Origin: Parabacteroides sp. Marseille-P3160
GTDB taxonomy: Bacteria > Bacteroidota > Bacteroidia > Bacteroidales > Tannerellaceae
Direction: 5' to 3'
Assembly: GCF_900162725.1 (NCBI RefSeq)
Contig: NZ_LT799418.1
Coordinates: 1,207,675 to 1,239,869 of the forward strand
Length of the DNA: 32,195 nt
Shown here in pieces: positions 10,844 to 18,801 of the stretch. How positions within the stretch are numbered: the first letter of the stretch is position 1; each line of letters starts with the position of its first letter. Made by a program: the position numbers and the translations under genes. The notes beneath the pieces were generated by a model. The model was not told where the DNA came from. It was given only the letters and a program-made list of their open reading frames with translations, and ran no database searches.

Positions 10844-10881
10844 AAAAAGGAGGGACTCGTAAAGGGTTTCCTCCTTTTTTT
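10844..10881 (+). terminator. Intrinsic terminator after groEL
   Basis: AAAAAGGAGG pairs perfectly with CCTCCTTTTT across a ~16-nt loop, followed by T residues. The same sequence may also help insulate the convergent minus-strand operon. Confidence 0.85.
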
Positions 10882-10990
10882 GTATCTGAAAATATCAAAA
10901 AACAAGTAGGGAGAACTGACATCCCGTCGTCCTCCCACTCTAAAATTAAACGCCAAAACTAAATCTAAACAAAAACACTAAAAAAGTTTT

Positions 10991-11464
10991 TTACCTATTG
11001 CTTTTCTTTGCATTATTCCTTTGGGCTCCTCCCATAAATTCCCGTGCGAATTTATGCTCGGCCTGTTGGTATTTGTAAAGTTTCTCAGGGGAAAGAATGC
11101 TCTTGAATCGAGTAAAATATGCTTGCTCCAATGAGACTTCTTTTTGCTTTACTTCCATATTGCATTCTGCGACTTGCATATAATCGGCATCGGTCGGGTT
11201 CTTTTTTTTATGTAAATCCTTTCCTACTTTACGACAGTCCCGACCCACTTCAAACATTTTTTGTTTTAATTCGTTGTAGAGCGGGATAAATGCATCCGCT
11301 TCTGTTTTCGTTAAGCCGATTTCTCTTATCATAAAATCATTTCTCTTTGCAACAAATGTTTCCAAGTCAAACGGCCTTTGGGCACTCACGGTATATTGGC
11401 TAACCAGACTAGGAAATAGTAAGAGCAAGGAGGTTATGGATAGGATCCAATATATTCTTTTCAT
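10991..11464 (-). CDS. Spy/CpxP-like periplasmic protein, third gene of the ECF sigma operon
   Basis: A 157-residue exported protein with an N-terminal signal peptide (hydrophobic core about 6-17, probable cleavage near VSAQ). The mature part is helical and highly charged: LTKTEADAFIPLYNELKQKM, then KEVSLEQAYFTRFKSILSPEKLYKYQQAE. The LSPEKLYKY segment resembles the LTxxQ-type repeats of Spy/CpxP chaperones. In Bacteroidetes such proteins often follow an ECF sigma factor and a small membrane protein, as here. An envelope-stress sensor or chaperone role is inferred from that context. It begins 37 bp after the preceding gene. Confidence 0.6.
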   Translation of the reverse strand: MKRIYWILSITSLLLLFPSLVSQYTVSAQRPFDLETFVAKRNDFMIREIGLTKTEADAFIPLYNELKQKMFEVGRDCRKVGKDLHKKKNPTDADYMQVAECNMEVKQKEVSLEQAYFTRFKSILSPEKLYKYQQAEHKFAREFMGGAQRNNAKKSNR

Positions 11465-11501
11465 CTTTATGTTTTATTTATAGTTACCTTGGATGTTTTT
11501 A

Positions 11502-11888
11502 TCATTCCATATTATTCAATTCGTCGGATAAAATATCATTGGTATAAACATTCTCGATATATTCCAGATATTCTTCACTCTCTATTTTCGGAGAATGGCT
11601 GGAAGATGTGTATGAGTTCGATCGTACCATCAACCGGGAATGTTCCGACCCTGCACCATCCTCTGAATCCTTATCTGTAAAAATGGTATAGGCAAACATC
11701 AATCCGATGGAAATAGCTGCTGCGTATAGCCAGGGACGTACCCGCTGGAATAAAGAGGTCGTTTTCCCCGTGCTTTCTTCCGGAAGCCGGCTCATAATCT
11801 GTCCCGGAAGATTTTCAAAATATCCTTCGGGAACCTTATAGGCCTGATTGCTTTTTATCCGATTCATTTGATTAAAATCCAATTTCAT
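11502..11888 (-). CDS. Small single-pass membrane protein, probable anti-sigma factor
   Basis: 128 residues with an N-terminal cytoplasmic region containing YKVPEGYFENLPGQIMSRL (a motif common in Bacteroidetes proteins encoded next to ECF sigma factors), one membrane span (about residues 52-67, LYAAAISIGLMFAYTIF) and an acidic, serine-rich extracytoplasmic tail (EYLEYIENVYTNDILSDEL). Topology and its position directly after the sigma gene suggest it holds the sigma factor at the membrane. No zinc-binding anti-sigma motif is present, so the function is inference. Confidence 0.6.
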   Translation of the reverse strand: MKLDFNQMNRIKSNQAYKVPEGYFENLPGQIMSRLPEESTGKTTSLFQRVRPWLYAAAISIGLMFAYTIFTDKDSEDGAGSEHSRLMVRSNSYTSSSHSPKIESEEYLEYIENVYTNDILSDELNNME

Positions 11889-11939
11889 GTATGCACTCCT
11901 CTCTTATTTCTTCTTTCGACAAATTTTAACCGTAAAGGT

Positions 11940-12491
11940 TTAAATATCTTTTGTTAAAAATGACTCTACCTTTTTGACGGCATGATGATATGAAGCTTTC
12001 AACGCACCGACGGAGGTTCCGAGTACCTCGGATATTTCCTCATATTTCATGTCGTTGAAGTATTTCATGTTGAAAATCAGCCGTTGTTTTTCCGGTAATC
12101 TCAAGATGGCTTCCTGCAATTTCAACTCTGTCTCATCTCCATCAAAGTAAACATCACTTTTCAGTTTTTCCAACAGGTAAACATCTGTATCGTCGATCGA
12201 TATATTCTGATTCGCTTTTTGTTTATTCAAAAAAGTAATGCACTCATTCAATGCAATTTTATAGAGCCAGGTGGATAATTTGGCTTCTCCCCGGAAGGTG
12301 TCTATGTTGGACCAGGCCTTGATGAAAGTCTCCTGCAACAGGTCATCTGCGTCTTCGTGGGAAAGAACCATTTTCCGGATTTGCCAATATAATTTTTCAC
12401 CGTATTCCTTTACCACCAAGGCAAATGCGTTTCTCCGCTTCTCCAGGTCACGCAATTGTTCGACTACTTCTTCCTCTTTATACTGACTCAT
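11940..12491 (-). CDS. ECF (group 4) RNA polymerase sigma factor
   Basis: 183 residues. Region 2 is seen as ADDLLQETFIKAWSNIDTF and STWLYKIALNECITFL (about residues 45-85), and region 4 as LPEKQRLIFNMKYFNDMKYEEISEVLGTSVGALKASYHHAVKK (about 133-175, written here as the HTH span). The factor directs RNA polymerase to a stress or envelope regulon. It heads a three-gene minus-strand operon with the membrane protein and Spy-like protein. It is divergent from the TonB receptor across about 100 bp; a TATATTTA element (12515-12522, minus strand) is a weak promoter candidate. Confidence 0.93.
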   Translation of the reverse strand: MSQYKEEEVVEQLRDLEKRRNAFALVVKEYGEKLYWQIRKMVLSHEDADDLLQETFIKAWSNIDTFRGEAKLSTWLYKIALNECITFLNKQKANQNISIDDTDVYLLEKLKSDVYFDGDETELKLQEAILRLPEKQRLIFNMKYFNDMKYEEISEVLGTSVGALKASYHHAVKKVESFLTKDI

Positions 12492-12595
12492 CCGCTCCGC
12501 TCTTTTTTAACGCGTAAATATAAAGAAACAATCGGAATTTGCCGCCCATTTCTGCCAAACATCTTACCTTTACCCCGTTTTTAATAATAAAAAAT

Positions 12596-14626
12596 ATGAA
12601 TAAAAAGATTTTTAACGAACAGAAGGCTTATCGTTTTCGACGATTTGCCCGAAAAGCCTACAGTGCATTCAACAGTATGCACCGGATCGTCAATCACGGT
12701 GTTGTAGCCGGTTGTGTACTGTCCGTAGTGCATACCACTTCGACGAAGGCCCAGACGGTCGCGGAGGATCCATCGCCGGCCCATCCCTTGGAACAGGAAC
12801 TTGATGAAGTGATGGTCACGGCTTCGCGCATTGAGATGCCAATTGCGCAGACGGCTAAATTAGTCACCGTCATCACAAAGGAACAAATTGCGCAGGCACC
12901 TGTCCGAAGTATTGCCGACCTGCTGAATTACGCCGCCAATGTAGATCTGGTACAACGCGGCGGCCATGGCGTCCAGGCCGATATTTCCATCCGGGGAGGT
13001 TCAGCCGACCAAACCGCAGTCCTTCTCAATGGCATTAATATCACCAACCCTCACACGGGACATTACAGTCTCGACCTTCCCATCAATCTTTCCGACATCG
13101 AACGCATTGAAGTGCTTCACGGTCCGGCCGCTTTGGTTTACGGTACCGGCGCTTTTTCGGGAGGAATCAATATCATCACAAAGAAAAAAGCCGACGCAAA
13201 GGCCTATGCCAATGTGGAGTTCGGGATGCATGAGCTCCGCGATATGGAGCTGCGCGGCGCTGTCCGGACCGGTATCGCCGACCATTCGTTGTCTGTAGGG
13301 CGCGGCTCGTCGGACGGATATATTGCCAACAGTGACTATGATCTCTATAATGTTTTGTGGCAAACCCGGCTGAACCTGAAAAACGAATCCAAATTGGACT
13401 TCCAATTAGGTTATAACGATAAGAAATACGGCGCCAACACTTTCTATACGGCTGATTTCCCCAATCAGTATGAACAGACCGCTACCTATATGGGGACGAT
13501 AAAGGGAGAATTCGGATCTACTCTTAAAATTGTTCCGATCCTTTACTGGAGCCGGCATCATGACCAGTTCGATTTGATCCGGGACAGTACTTACGGACGG
13601 AATTACCACCGGAGCGATACCTACGGCGCCAACTTAATCTTGTCTTACCGCTCGAACTTCGGAAATACCAGCCTGGGCGGCGAGCTCCGGCGCGAAGATA
13701 TTATGAGTAGTAAGTTGGGCTACCCAATGGTGGAACCGCATCGCAGGTATGCCAAATACGATGGCCGGACAATCGCCAGCCTGGCACTGGAACATACGCT
13801 GACCATCAACCGGCTTACCTTGTCTGCCGGAGCATTGTTGTCGCATAATACATTGGATGACAAGACCCGGCTCTATCCTTCGGTGAGTGTAAGTTACCGC
13901 CCCATGGACGAATGGAATCTTTACGGTTCCTGGAGCAAATCCTCTCGTCTGCCCACCTTTACCGATCTTTTCTATACAACCGAAACCCATGAGGGGAATG
14001 AGGGCCTGAAATCGGAAAAGTCCGAATCGGCGGAATTGGGACTAAAATATAACCGGGGAATCTTAAGTGCCTACGCAACGGGCTTCCTGATGTGGGGACG
14101 CAATATCATCGACTGGGTGGAAGTCGAAGTCGACGGGAAATCCAAATATGCTTCATGGAATCATACGGAAGTAAACACGCAAGGAGTGGAACTGGGAACC
14201 AAGCTCGTTCTGGGGGAACTAATCCCTGTTTTGGGTAGAAAAGCATCGCTCGGGATCGACTATGCCCGGATGAATCAGACCTGTGATACGGATAATGAAA
14301 AGTCGCTTTATTCACTGAATTACCTGCGTGATAAGTTTACTGCCCAGCTCCATCACCGGATTTTCGGCGGTCTTTCGGCCGGCTGGTATTTCCGTTTCCA
14401 AAAGCGGATGGGGCAATATAAGGTGTATGAGAACCATAAAGATACCGGACGGAGAGCGGATTATCCCTTTTTCTCGACCTTGGATCTCAAACTCAACTAT
14501 GAGCTTCAAGCATTGGATATCTACCTGGATTTGAATAATTTTTATGATACCGACTATTTCGACCGGGGCAGCATTCCCCAGGCCGGGTTCTGGTTGACGG
14601 GAGGTATTCGTTACACCTTCAGATAA
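12596..14626 (+). CDS. TonB-dependent outer-membrane receptor, BtuB/FepA-like
   Basis: A 676-residue receptor. The chosen start at 12596 lies 57 nt inside the longest reading frame, after a TACCTTTA promoter-like element at 12565-12572, and leaves a long but acceptable signal region ending near STKAQ. The plug domain follows (VMVTASRIEMPIAQ, SIADLLNYAANVDLVQRGG, DISIRGGSADQTAVLLNG, IERIEVLHGPAALVYGTGA), then a 22-strand barrel ending in GGIRYTF-R. There is no carboxypeptidase-like N-terminal extension, so this is not a SusC. The ligand is unknown (cobalamin, siderophore or other). The YiiX-like gene starts 5 nt downstream. Confidence 0.9.
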   Translation: MNKKIFNEQKAYRFRRFARKAYSAFNSMHRIVNHGVVAGCVLSVVHTTSTKAQTVAEDPSPAHPLEQELDEVMVTASRIEMPIAQTAKLVTVITKEQIAQAPVRSIADLLNYAANVDLVQRGGHGVQADISIRGGSADQTAVLLNGINITNPHTGHYSLDLPINLSDIERIEVLHGPAALVYGTGAFSGGINIITKKKADAKAYANVEFGMHELRDMELRGAVRTGIADHSLSVGRGSSDGYIANSDYDLYNVLWQTRLNLKNESKLDFQLGYNDKKYGANTFYTADFPNQYEQTATYMGTIKGEFGSTLKIVPILYWSRHHDQFDLIRDSTYGRNYHRSDTYGANLILSYRSNFGNTSLGGELRREDIMSSKLGYPMVEPHRRYAKYDGRTIASLALEHTLTINRLTLSAGALLSHNTLDDKTRLYPSVSVSYRPMDEWNLYGSWSKSSRLPTFTDLFYTTETHEGNEGLKSEKSESAELGLKYNRGILSAYATGFLMWGRNIIDWVEVEVDGKSKYASWNHTEVNTQGVELGTKLVLGELIPVLGRKASLGIDYARMNQTCDTDNEKSLYSLNYLRDKFTAQLHHRIFGGLSAGWYFRFQKRMGQYKVYENHKDTGRRADYPFFSTLDLKLNYELQALDIYLDLNNFYDTDYFDRGSIPQAGFWLTGGIRYTFR

Positions 14627-14631
14627 GGACT

Positions 14632-15270
14632 ATGGATATTTTTTGCATGATTCTTTTGTTGTTCCTCCGGCTGCATACAACCGGTTTTGAACTACAGTCC
14701 GGCGATTTGATTTTCCAGGAATCACAGAGCGGTGAAGTCGGAAAGGCGATCAAAGGGGTAACCTCGAGTATCGGAGAATACCGGTTTACCCACGTCGGCA
14801 TTGTTTATATCGACAACCGGAAGGACACGTTTGTGATCGAGGCCACTCATCCGGCCGTGTCCATAACCCCTCTGCAGGCTTATCTTTATCCTCCGGAAGC
14901 CAAAGGGGGGTATCCCGTATCGGTGGTCGGCCGTCTCAGGCCGGAATACCGCCCTTGCATTCCCCGGGCCCTCGAAGAGGGATTAAAACTGGTCGGTAAG
15001 AAATATGACGACGGCTATGATCTCGATAACGATGCCTACTATTGTTCCGAGCTGATTTATGTCATCCTGAAGCGGGCGAACGGCGGGAAGCCGGTCTTTC
15101 CCCTGAATCGGATGACATTCAAAGCGCCGGGCAGTGACGAATTCCTCCCCGAGTGGGTGGCTTATTTCCGGCGTTTGAATCTCCCCATACCCGAAGGCAA
15201 GCCGGGTATCAATCCCGGTGCCATGTCGCGTAGCGAGGTGATCGAAATTATCCATTCCATTCAAGAATGA
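14632..15270 (+). CDS. YiiX/YebB-like NlpC/P60 permuted-papain cysteine hydrolase
   Basis: 212 residues with a short hydrophobic N-terminus (about 3-14), so probably exported. The circularly permuted papain-like fold (PF05708, C92) is recognised from LQSGDLIFQES, then the catalytic His in FTHVGIVYID (H54) and the catalytic Cys in DAYYCSELIYVIL (C138), in the His-before-Cys order of this family. Related enzymes cleave amide or ester bonds in peptidoglycan or lipids; the substrate here is not known. It lies 5 nt after the TonB receptor and is surely co-transcribed. A degraded copy of its last ~250 bp occurs at 22518-22772. Confidence 0.82.
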   Translation: MDIFCMILLLFLRLHTTGFELQSGDLIFQESQSGEVGKAIKGVTSSIGEYRFTHVGIVYIDNRKDTFVIEATHPAVSITPLQAYLYPPEAKGGYPVSVVGRLRPEYRPCIPRALEEGLKLVGKKYDDGYDLDNDAYYCSELIYVILKRANGGKPVFPLNRMTFKAPGSDEFLPEWVAYFRRLNLPIPEGKPGINPGAMSRSEVIEIIHSIQE

Positions 15271-15289
15271 GTAAACGGCTGATTATTGG

Positions 15290-15328
15290 TAAAGATTGTT
15301 CGCAGTATATGGCTACGGACAATCTTTA
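15290..15328. terminator. Inverted repeat between convergent genes, possible terminator
   Basis: TAAAGATTGT (15290-15299) and ACAATCTTTA (15319-15328) form a 10-bp stem with a partly pairing loop, 19 bp after the hydrolase stop. There is no good T run, so termination is uncertain. Confidence 0.4.
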
Positions 15329-15437
15329 TCTGAATCAAATATTACTGTTTTAAAAATAAGATCCATTAAAATTCACACATTGGATTGTATCATTTTCATT
15401 GATCATTGATTTTGTTTCAATATATCGCATAATCTTT

Positions 15438-15719
15438 TTATTGAACAGCCCAACGCTTGAGTGTGGGAAAGTAGATTCTCATATTTGTAATGGCTTCTTC
15501 TTTAGTATATGCTATCTCTGCATCTTTATTAAATTCATCTACAAATTGTGCACAGTGTTCTATCATTTGTTCCATTGTACAATCCATCGTAAACGCCCCG
15601 TCCTTAAAACAGTAGCAGCAATATTCTTCATTTCTGCTTCCATCATGATTAGTTCCCAGTTCTTCTTGTTTTTGCAGCGGCATTCCGCAACTTTGGCAAT
15701 ACTTTGTTTCCATAGACAC
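15438..15719 (-). CDS. Small zinc-ribbon protein
   Basis: A 93-residue cytosolic protein. CQSCGMP near the N-terminus and EEYCCYCFKDG about 20 residues later supply a four-cysteine zinc ribbon (putative zinc ribbon family, PF12674). The remainder is helical, with FPTLKRW close to the C-terminus. In Bacteroidetes and Firmicutes this family is often encoded beside AraC/GyrI regulators. Here the ATG is 1 nt after the stop of such a regulator, so the two are co-transcribed. Function unknown. Confidence 0.78.
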   Translation of the reverse strand: MSMETKYCQSCGMPLQKQEELGTNHDGSRNEEYCCYCFKDGAFTMDCTMEQMIEHCAQFVDEFNKDAEIAYTKEEAITNMRIYFPTLKRWAVQ

Positions 15720-15720
15720 A

Positions 15721-16566
15721 TTATTTTATAGGTATATAAACTTTAGTAATAGGTTCTTTGCTATTCTCTTCTGAACAACTGATATACTCCTCAAATGTCA
15801 TCCCATGACGTATGTTGTAATCAAAGTTCACACTAATATGATTGTATAATTCTTGAAGCCCAGAATAGCTTCCTTTCAAAGTATAAATGGCATATTTACC
15901 TCTTCGCAGTTGAATTGTACCGAACTCTCCTGTCGGAACAATTTTCTTTTTTATAGAAGCACATGCATAAAAACGGCAATATTCGGACTTGGTTATGTTC
16001 GGGTCGTCGAAACTTATACCAATAAAGCGGGTTTCTTTCGATAGTGCTTGCTTATCTTTAAGGAAACGGATAAGTTTGTTCCATGCTGTCTCGTAAGGCT
16101 CATCCTCTCCATATTTTCCGATAATCCGTATATAAACCAATTCTAAATCTTCTTCTTCGTAGATTTCCGATTGAAGATGGTTTTGTCGACTCCCGCTACT
16201 TTTCACATAGCCTACTAACCGACCTTGAAGTTCATCCATATATGCTTTCGGAGGTATACCGAATTGTTTCTTAAAGGCTTTAGAGAGGGACTGCGGATTA
16301 TCATATCCTACCATTTCGGCAAGTTTCGTCAGGTTCATTTCCTCTGTTTGCATATACAATACCGCACGTTCTACTCGTTGTCTTGCCAGATAAGAGTATA
16401 GTGATTCATTTAGGGACAAACGCATAATGCGAAGCAATTGCCGTTGTGAAACGTTGATTTGATTAGCCAACGTATCCAGTTTCAGAGGTTTGTACAAATT
16501 TGAACTGATATAATCAATTACCTGATTGACCTTCTGCTGATATATGTTCTCCGTACTACTTCGCAT
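15721..16566 (-). CDS. AraC-family regulator with C-terminal GyrI-like effector domain
   Basis: 281 residues from the start preferred here; an in-frame ATG at 16632 would add 22 residues but lies upstream of the -7 element at 16586-16593. The AraC double helix-turn-helix covers about residues 10-110 (LDTLANQINVSQRQLLRIM and LAEMVGYDNPQSLSKAFKKQFG, then PPKAYM). Residues 130-281 form a GyrI/SOUL-like small-molecule domain (LVYIRIIGKYGE, RFIGISFDDPN, IQLRRGKYAIYTLKGSY). The layout matches Rob/TipA-like multidrug or toxin sensors. It is in an operon with the zinc-ribbon gene. Confidence 0.85.
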   Translation of the reverse strand: MRSSTENIYQQKVNQVIDYISSNLYKPLKLDTLANQINVSQRQLLRIMRLSLNESLYSYLARQRVERAVLYMQTEEMNLTKLAEMVGYDNPQSLSKAFKKQFGIPPKAYMDELQGRLVGYVKSSGSRQNHLQSEIYEEEDLELVYIRIIGKYGEDEPYETAWNKLIRFLKDKQALSKETRFIGISFDDPNITKSEYCRFYACASIKKKIVPTGEFGTIQLRRGKYAIYTLKGSYSGLQELYNHISVNFDYNIRHGMTFEEYISCSEENSKEPITKVYIPIK

Positions 16567-16585
16567 ATATTCAATATCTTGATAG

Positions 16586-16593
16586 CAAAGATA
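16586..16593 (-). promoter_or_regulatory. -7 promoter element of the AraC-zinc ribbon operon
   Basis: On the minus strand, TATCTTTG matches TAnnTTTG. Transcription starting about 7 nt downstream favours the ATG at 16566. No clear -33 element. Confidence 0.5.
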
Positions 16594-16645
16594 CGTATTC
16601 CGTCCGGATTGAATATTGTCCAATCTCGCCAATTTACATGTTATT

Positions 16646-16875
16646 TCACAATGCTATTTTTTCTGTAATTTGTTTTTCTAAACTTTCCAACTTATGGGAA
16701 AGGACTTCCGTATCCTGTGAAATCTTTTCTTTCGTAATCTTAGCTAAACCTGTGTTGTTTTAATATTAGTATGTCCCATGCTTGAATCGCTATTTGTTTT
16801 CTGCCTGCGGGTGATTATCCATAAATCTCCATCAAATGAAGTTTTAAGGTTGTCTTTTGTCAAGTTCTTTACATC
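16646..16875 (-). pseudogene. Relic of a tyrosine recombinase (integrase)
   Basis: Minus-strand translation gives DVKNLTKDNLKTSFDGDLWI then ITRRQKTN, the core entry of Bacteroides-type phage integrases. It is followed after a short junction by SMGHTNIKTTQV, an in-frame TAG with a frame change, then AKITKEKISQDTEVLSHKLE and a normal C-terminal end. Roughly 100 residues between the two blocks, including the catalytic Arg and His region, are missing, so the gene is dead. It sits exactly where the AT-rich accessory region begins, suggesting a decayed mobile element at the island edge. The palindrome ATTGATTG-AA-CAATCAAT at 16939-16956 lies just beyond. Confidence 0.75.
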
Positions 16876-17021
16876 TGAAGAAGAATAGAGGAACCAACCG
16901 TTGATCCGTTATAGTTTTCTGAGTCGAAAAGTATTGCCATTGATTGAACAATCAATCCTTGTTTCTTTTATGAGACAGATTGCGTGAAAGGTGTCTGACC
17001 GGTTAGAAAAACAAAAAAGAA

Positions 17022-17330
17022 TTAGTAAATTTGTTCTTTCTGAGAGATTGTGTTTTGCAAACCGATTTTAGAAAAATAGGGTACTCGTATAGCATTCTGG
17101 TAAGTTATTTTTTTGTCAGATTCTCCGACAAAAGAGAAAGTTCCGGATTGTCCTATCTCTTTAGGATTTTCAACTTCGATCAATACCGCTTCTCCGTAAC
17201 ATAATGTAGTAATTAAAATGATCTTGCCCTTTGCCATGTTAGGCGAAAGTTCGTCTTCCTTTTCGCACCCCACTCCTATTAAAACAAAGAGTAAGACCAT
17301 AGGAATGATTTTTTAAAAGATTGTTTTCAT
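17022..17330 (-). pseudogene. Small lipoprotein with a stop codon in its signal peptide
   Basis: From the ATG at 17330 the frame reads MKTIF, a TAA, then KIIPMVLLFVLIGVGCEKED, i.e. a lipoprotein signal (lipobox VGVGC-like, LIGVGC) interrupted at codon 6. Internal initiation at 17300 would give MVLLFVLIGVGC, lacking a positively charged n-region. The mature part (about 75 residues, KGKIILITTLCYGEAVLIEV, SGTFSFVGESDKK) is short and of unknown fold. The distance from leader repeat A to this ATG equals the distance to the nine-codon leader ORF in other copies. About 100 nt of leader therefore appear to have been lost by recombination between two similar ATG regions. Confidence 0.6.
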
Positions 17331-17532
17331 ATGTATTGAAATTTAGATGTTGGATGGTATTATCTTTATAAATAAATGCTTATTTCTTTCAAAAGGCTGC
17401 ATTAACTATTCAAAAAAGGGAAGCGCAACGGTCGTAAAACCTGCCGGGGATTTTGCTGAGGTGTGTTTTCCCATGAGAATGTCATAAAGACCGGTTCACA
17501 TTTCAGTCTCACAAATTTAAGTAAAGTAATTG
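17321..17532. repeat. Leader repeat, copy A (shortened)
   Basis: It contains the shared core (TGCTTATTTCTTTCAAAAGG, AAGCGCAACGGTCGTAAAAC, AAAGACCGGTTCACATTT on the plus strand) and, at 17512-17519, the minus-strand -7 element TAAATTTG. The segment with the nine-codon ORF and hairpin is missing, so the lipoprotein ATG falls about 175 nt from the presumed start instead of about 276. In this copy the short stem GATGC/GCATC seen in others is AATGC/GCATT, a compensatory change. Confidence 0.85.
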
Positions 17533-17668
17533 TGACTTTTAGGCTTCTATGTGAAATTGTTTTAGGTAAAATAAGCCCATCAATTGAGGTTCCGAATAGA
17601 GTATAGGCTTGAATATATATACTGACGCTAATTGATTGGATTAAAATCGTATAGATGAATTTGTTCAT
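17402..17668 (-). CDS. Doubtful small ORF running into leader repeat A
   Basis: An 88-codon frame starting 6 nt after the preceding stop: MNKFIYTILIQSISVSIYIQ has a signal-peptide look, but the last ~35 codons are repeat sequence. It may be the truncated start of a lost exported cargo gene, like other cargo remnants in this array, or chance. Confidence 0.25.
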   Translation of the reverse strand: MNKFIYTILIQSISVSIYIQAYTLFGTSIDGLILPKTISHRSLKVTITLLKFVRLKCEPVFMTFSWENTPQQNPRQVLRPLRFPFLNS

Positions 17669-17673
17669 ACTAT

Positions 17674-18306
17674 TTACTTTTGTTCAGATAAATAATCGGA
17701 TACTTCATCCATAAGAAATTTGTTGAAACCTTCATTAGCCGATAATGCGACAGGATCATTCAAATTATATTTGCTGCAATAACCGCATATTTTATCAAGC
17801 ACGGCATGTGCGTTTTCATGTTGTAAGACGGATAAGATCAATAATATCCCCGATCTTCGCGCATTAAAAGGAGTTGTATCTTTCACTCCGAATTTCTTCC
17901 TGTGCTTATCGACTGCTATGGACAATAAATGATCTCGTAAAGAAGAATCCATTGTTTTCAACACAGAATCCAACGATAAAACATACTCTGTTGTATAAAC
18001 TCTCACCTCTTCTTTGTCGAATATGGACGAATAACTTGGCAGATAACCTGCATTCAAGGATTCATAATAAGTTATTTTTTTCTCCCCTGAGTTCTGTCTT
18101 GTGATATCGTCCCAGTAGCCATATGAAACGGCTAAACTACTATTATTTTCAGGCCCTATCAATTGGTCAAAATAGTTTGACAATTGGATCGTAAAATCAG
18201 ACAGCAATCTACCATCATTGCATGTTAAAGGCTTGTCTGATTCCTGCTCACAAGAAAGGGGAAAAAATATAAAGGCCACTGCGTAAATGTATTGTAAGTA
18301 TTTCAT
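17674..18306 (-). CDS. Lipoprotein of unknown function
   Basis: 210 residues with a lipoprotein signal ending FFPLSC (Cys19). The mature part is largely helical; QHENAHAVLDKICGYCSKY (about residues 160-178) looks motif-like, with HENAH resembling a degenerate zinc-peptidase HExxH (H-E-N-A-H does fit HExxH by letter). It may therefore be a small metallopeptidase, but no supporting third ligand is recognised. The start overlaps the stop of the upstream gene by 4 nt (ATGA), showing translational coupling. Confidence 0.6.
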   Translation of the reverse strand: MKYLQYIYAVAFIFFPLSCEQESDKPLTCNDGRLLSDFTIQLSNYFDQLIGPENNSSLAVSYGYWDDITRQNSGEKKITYYESLNAGYLPSYSSIFDKEEVRVYTTEYVLSLDSVLKTMDSSLRDHLLSIAVDKHRKKFGVKDTTPFNARRSGILLILSVLQHENAHAVLDKICGYCSKYNLNDPVALSANEGFNKFLMDEVSDYLSEQK

Positions 18307-18587
18307 TGCTTCAAAAAGTTTTCAGATTCGTAAATAATGCTATCTAATACAGATTTATCATGATATATTGCTTTATTTTTTAGGCTTCTGCGGGCAATAT
18401 CTTTAGAAATATTGCCATTATGTTCTAAAACCAACAAACACAATTGAGCAGTAGGGGATAAACTCCATAAAGAATAAGCACCAGGGAATTGTTCTTTGCT
18501 TTTATACTTTGTAATGTCTTCCTGTAGCAAAAGATGTTTATCTGTTTTATCTAATAAAGAAATAGCAGGTTGAGTTGACATTGACAT
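18303..18587 (-). CDS. Hypothetical protein, possibly N-terminally truncated
   Basis: 94 residues with no signal peptide, in contrast to all its neighbours. It is helical, with KDIARRSLKNKAIYHDKSVL near the C-terminus. It overlaps the next gene by 4 nt (ATGA). No promoter or leader repeat is visible directly upstream, and only leader debris lies at 18660-18720. It may be the surviving C-terminal part of a longer gene or a small cytoplasmic partner of the lipoprotein that follows. Not recognised. Confidence 0.5.
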   Translation of the reverse strand: MSMSTQPAISLLDKTDKHLLLQEDITKYKSKEQFPGAYSLWSLSPTAQLCLLVLEHNGNISKDIARRSLKNKAIYHDKSVLDSIIYESENFLKQ

Positions 18588-18696
18588 TTCAATACAAGTA
18601 AGTTGAAAACCGAATAGACCTTCATCTAATCTTAAATTTAACTGATTAATTTATAGTGGATTCATACCGATAATTTTTTAATAAATAAATATCGAT

Positions 18697-18786
18697 TTAG
18701 TCAGAAATCGCTTTTGATTTTGTTATTTGTCCTATTGTATTGTTAGTTACCGCTAGCAATAAAACTATTGCAATAATATATTTCAT
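18697..18786 (-). pseudogene. Truncated exported protein: signal peptide only, cut by leader-repeat sequence
   Basis: ATG at 18786 gives MKYIIAIVLLLAVTNNTIGQ followed by nine residues and a stop. This is a convincing signal peptide with cleavage near TIGQ. The final codons (AAAGCGATTTCTGACTAA) are the leader-repeat box also seen before the lipoprotein at 30955, so the gene was cut off by recombination with a leader copy. It begins 15 nt after the upstream lipoprotein stop, the place where module cargo genes usually lie. Confidence 0.55.
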
Positions 18787-18801
18787 GGCATTAATAATTT
18801 A

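Noticed and set aside
16939-16956. Palindrome ATTGATTG-AA-CAATCAAT as an attachment site
   Set aside because: No second copy was found in the window and no core direct repeat is visible; kept only as a landmark near the integrase relic.
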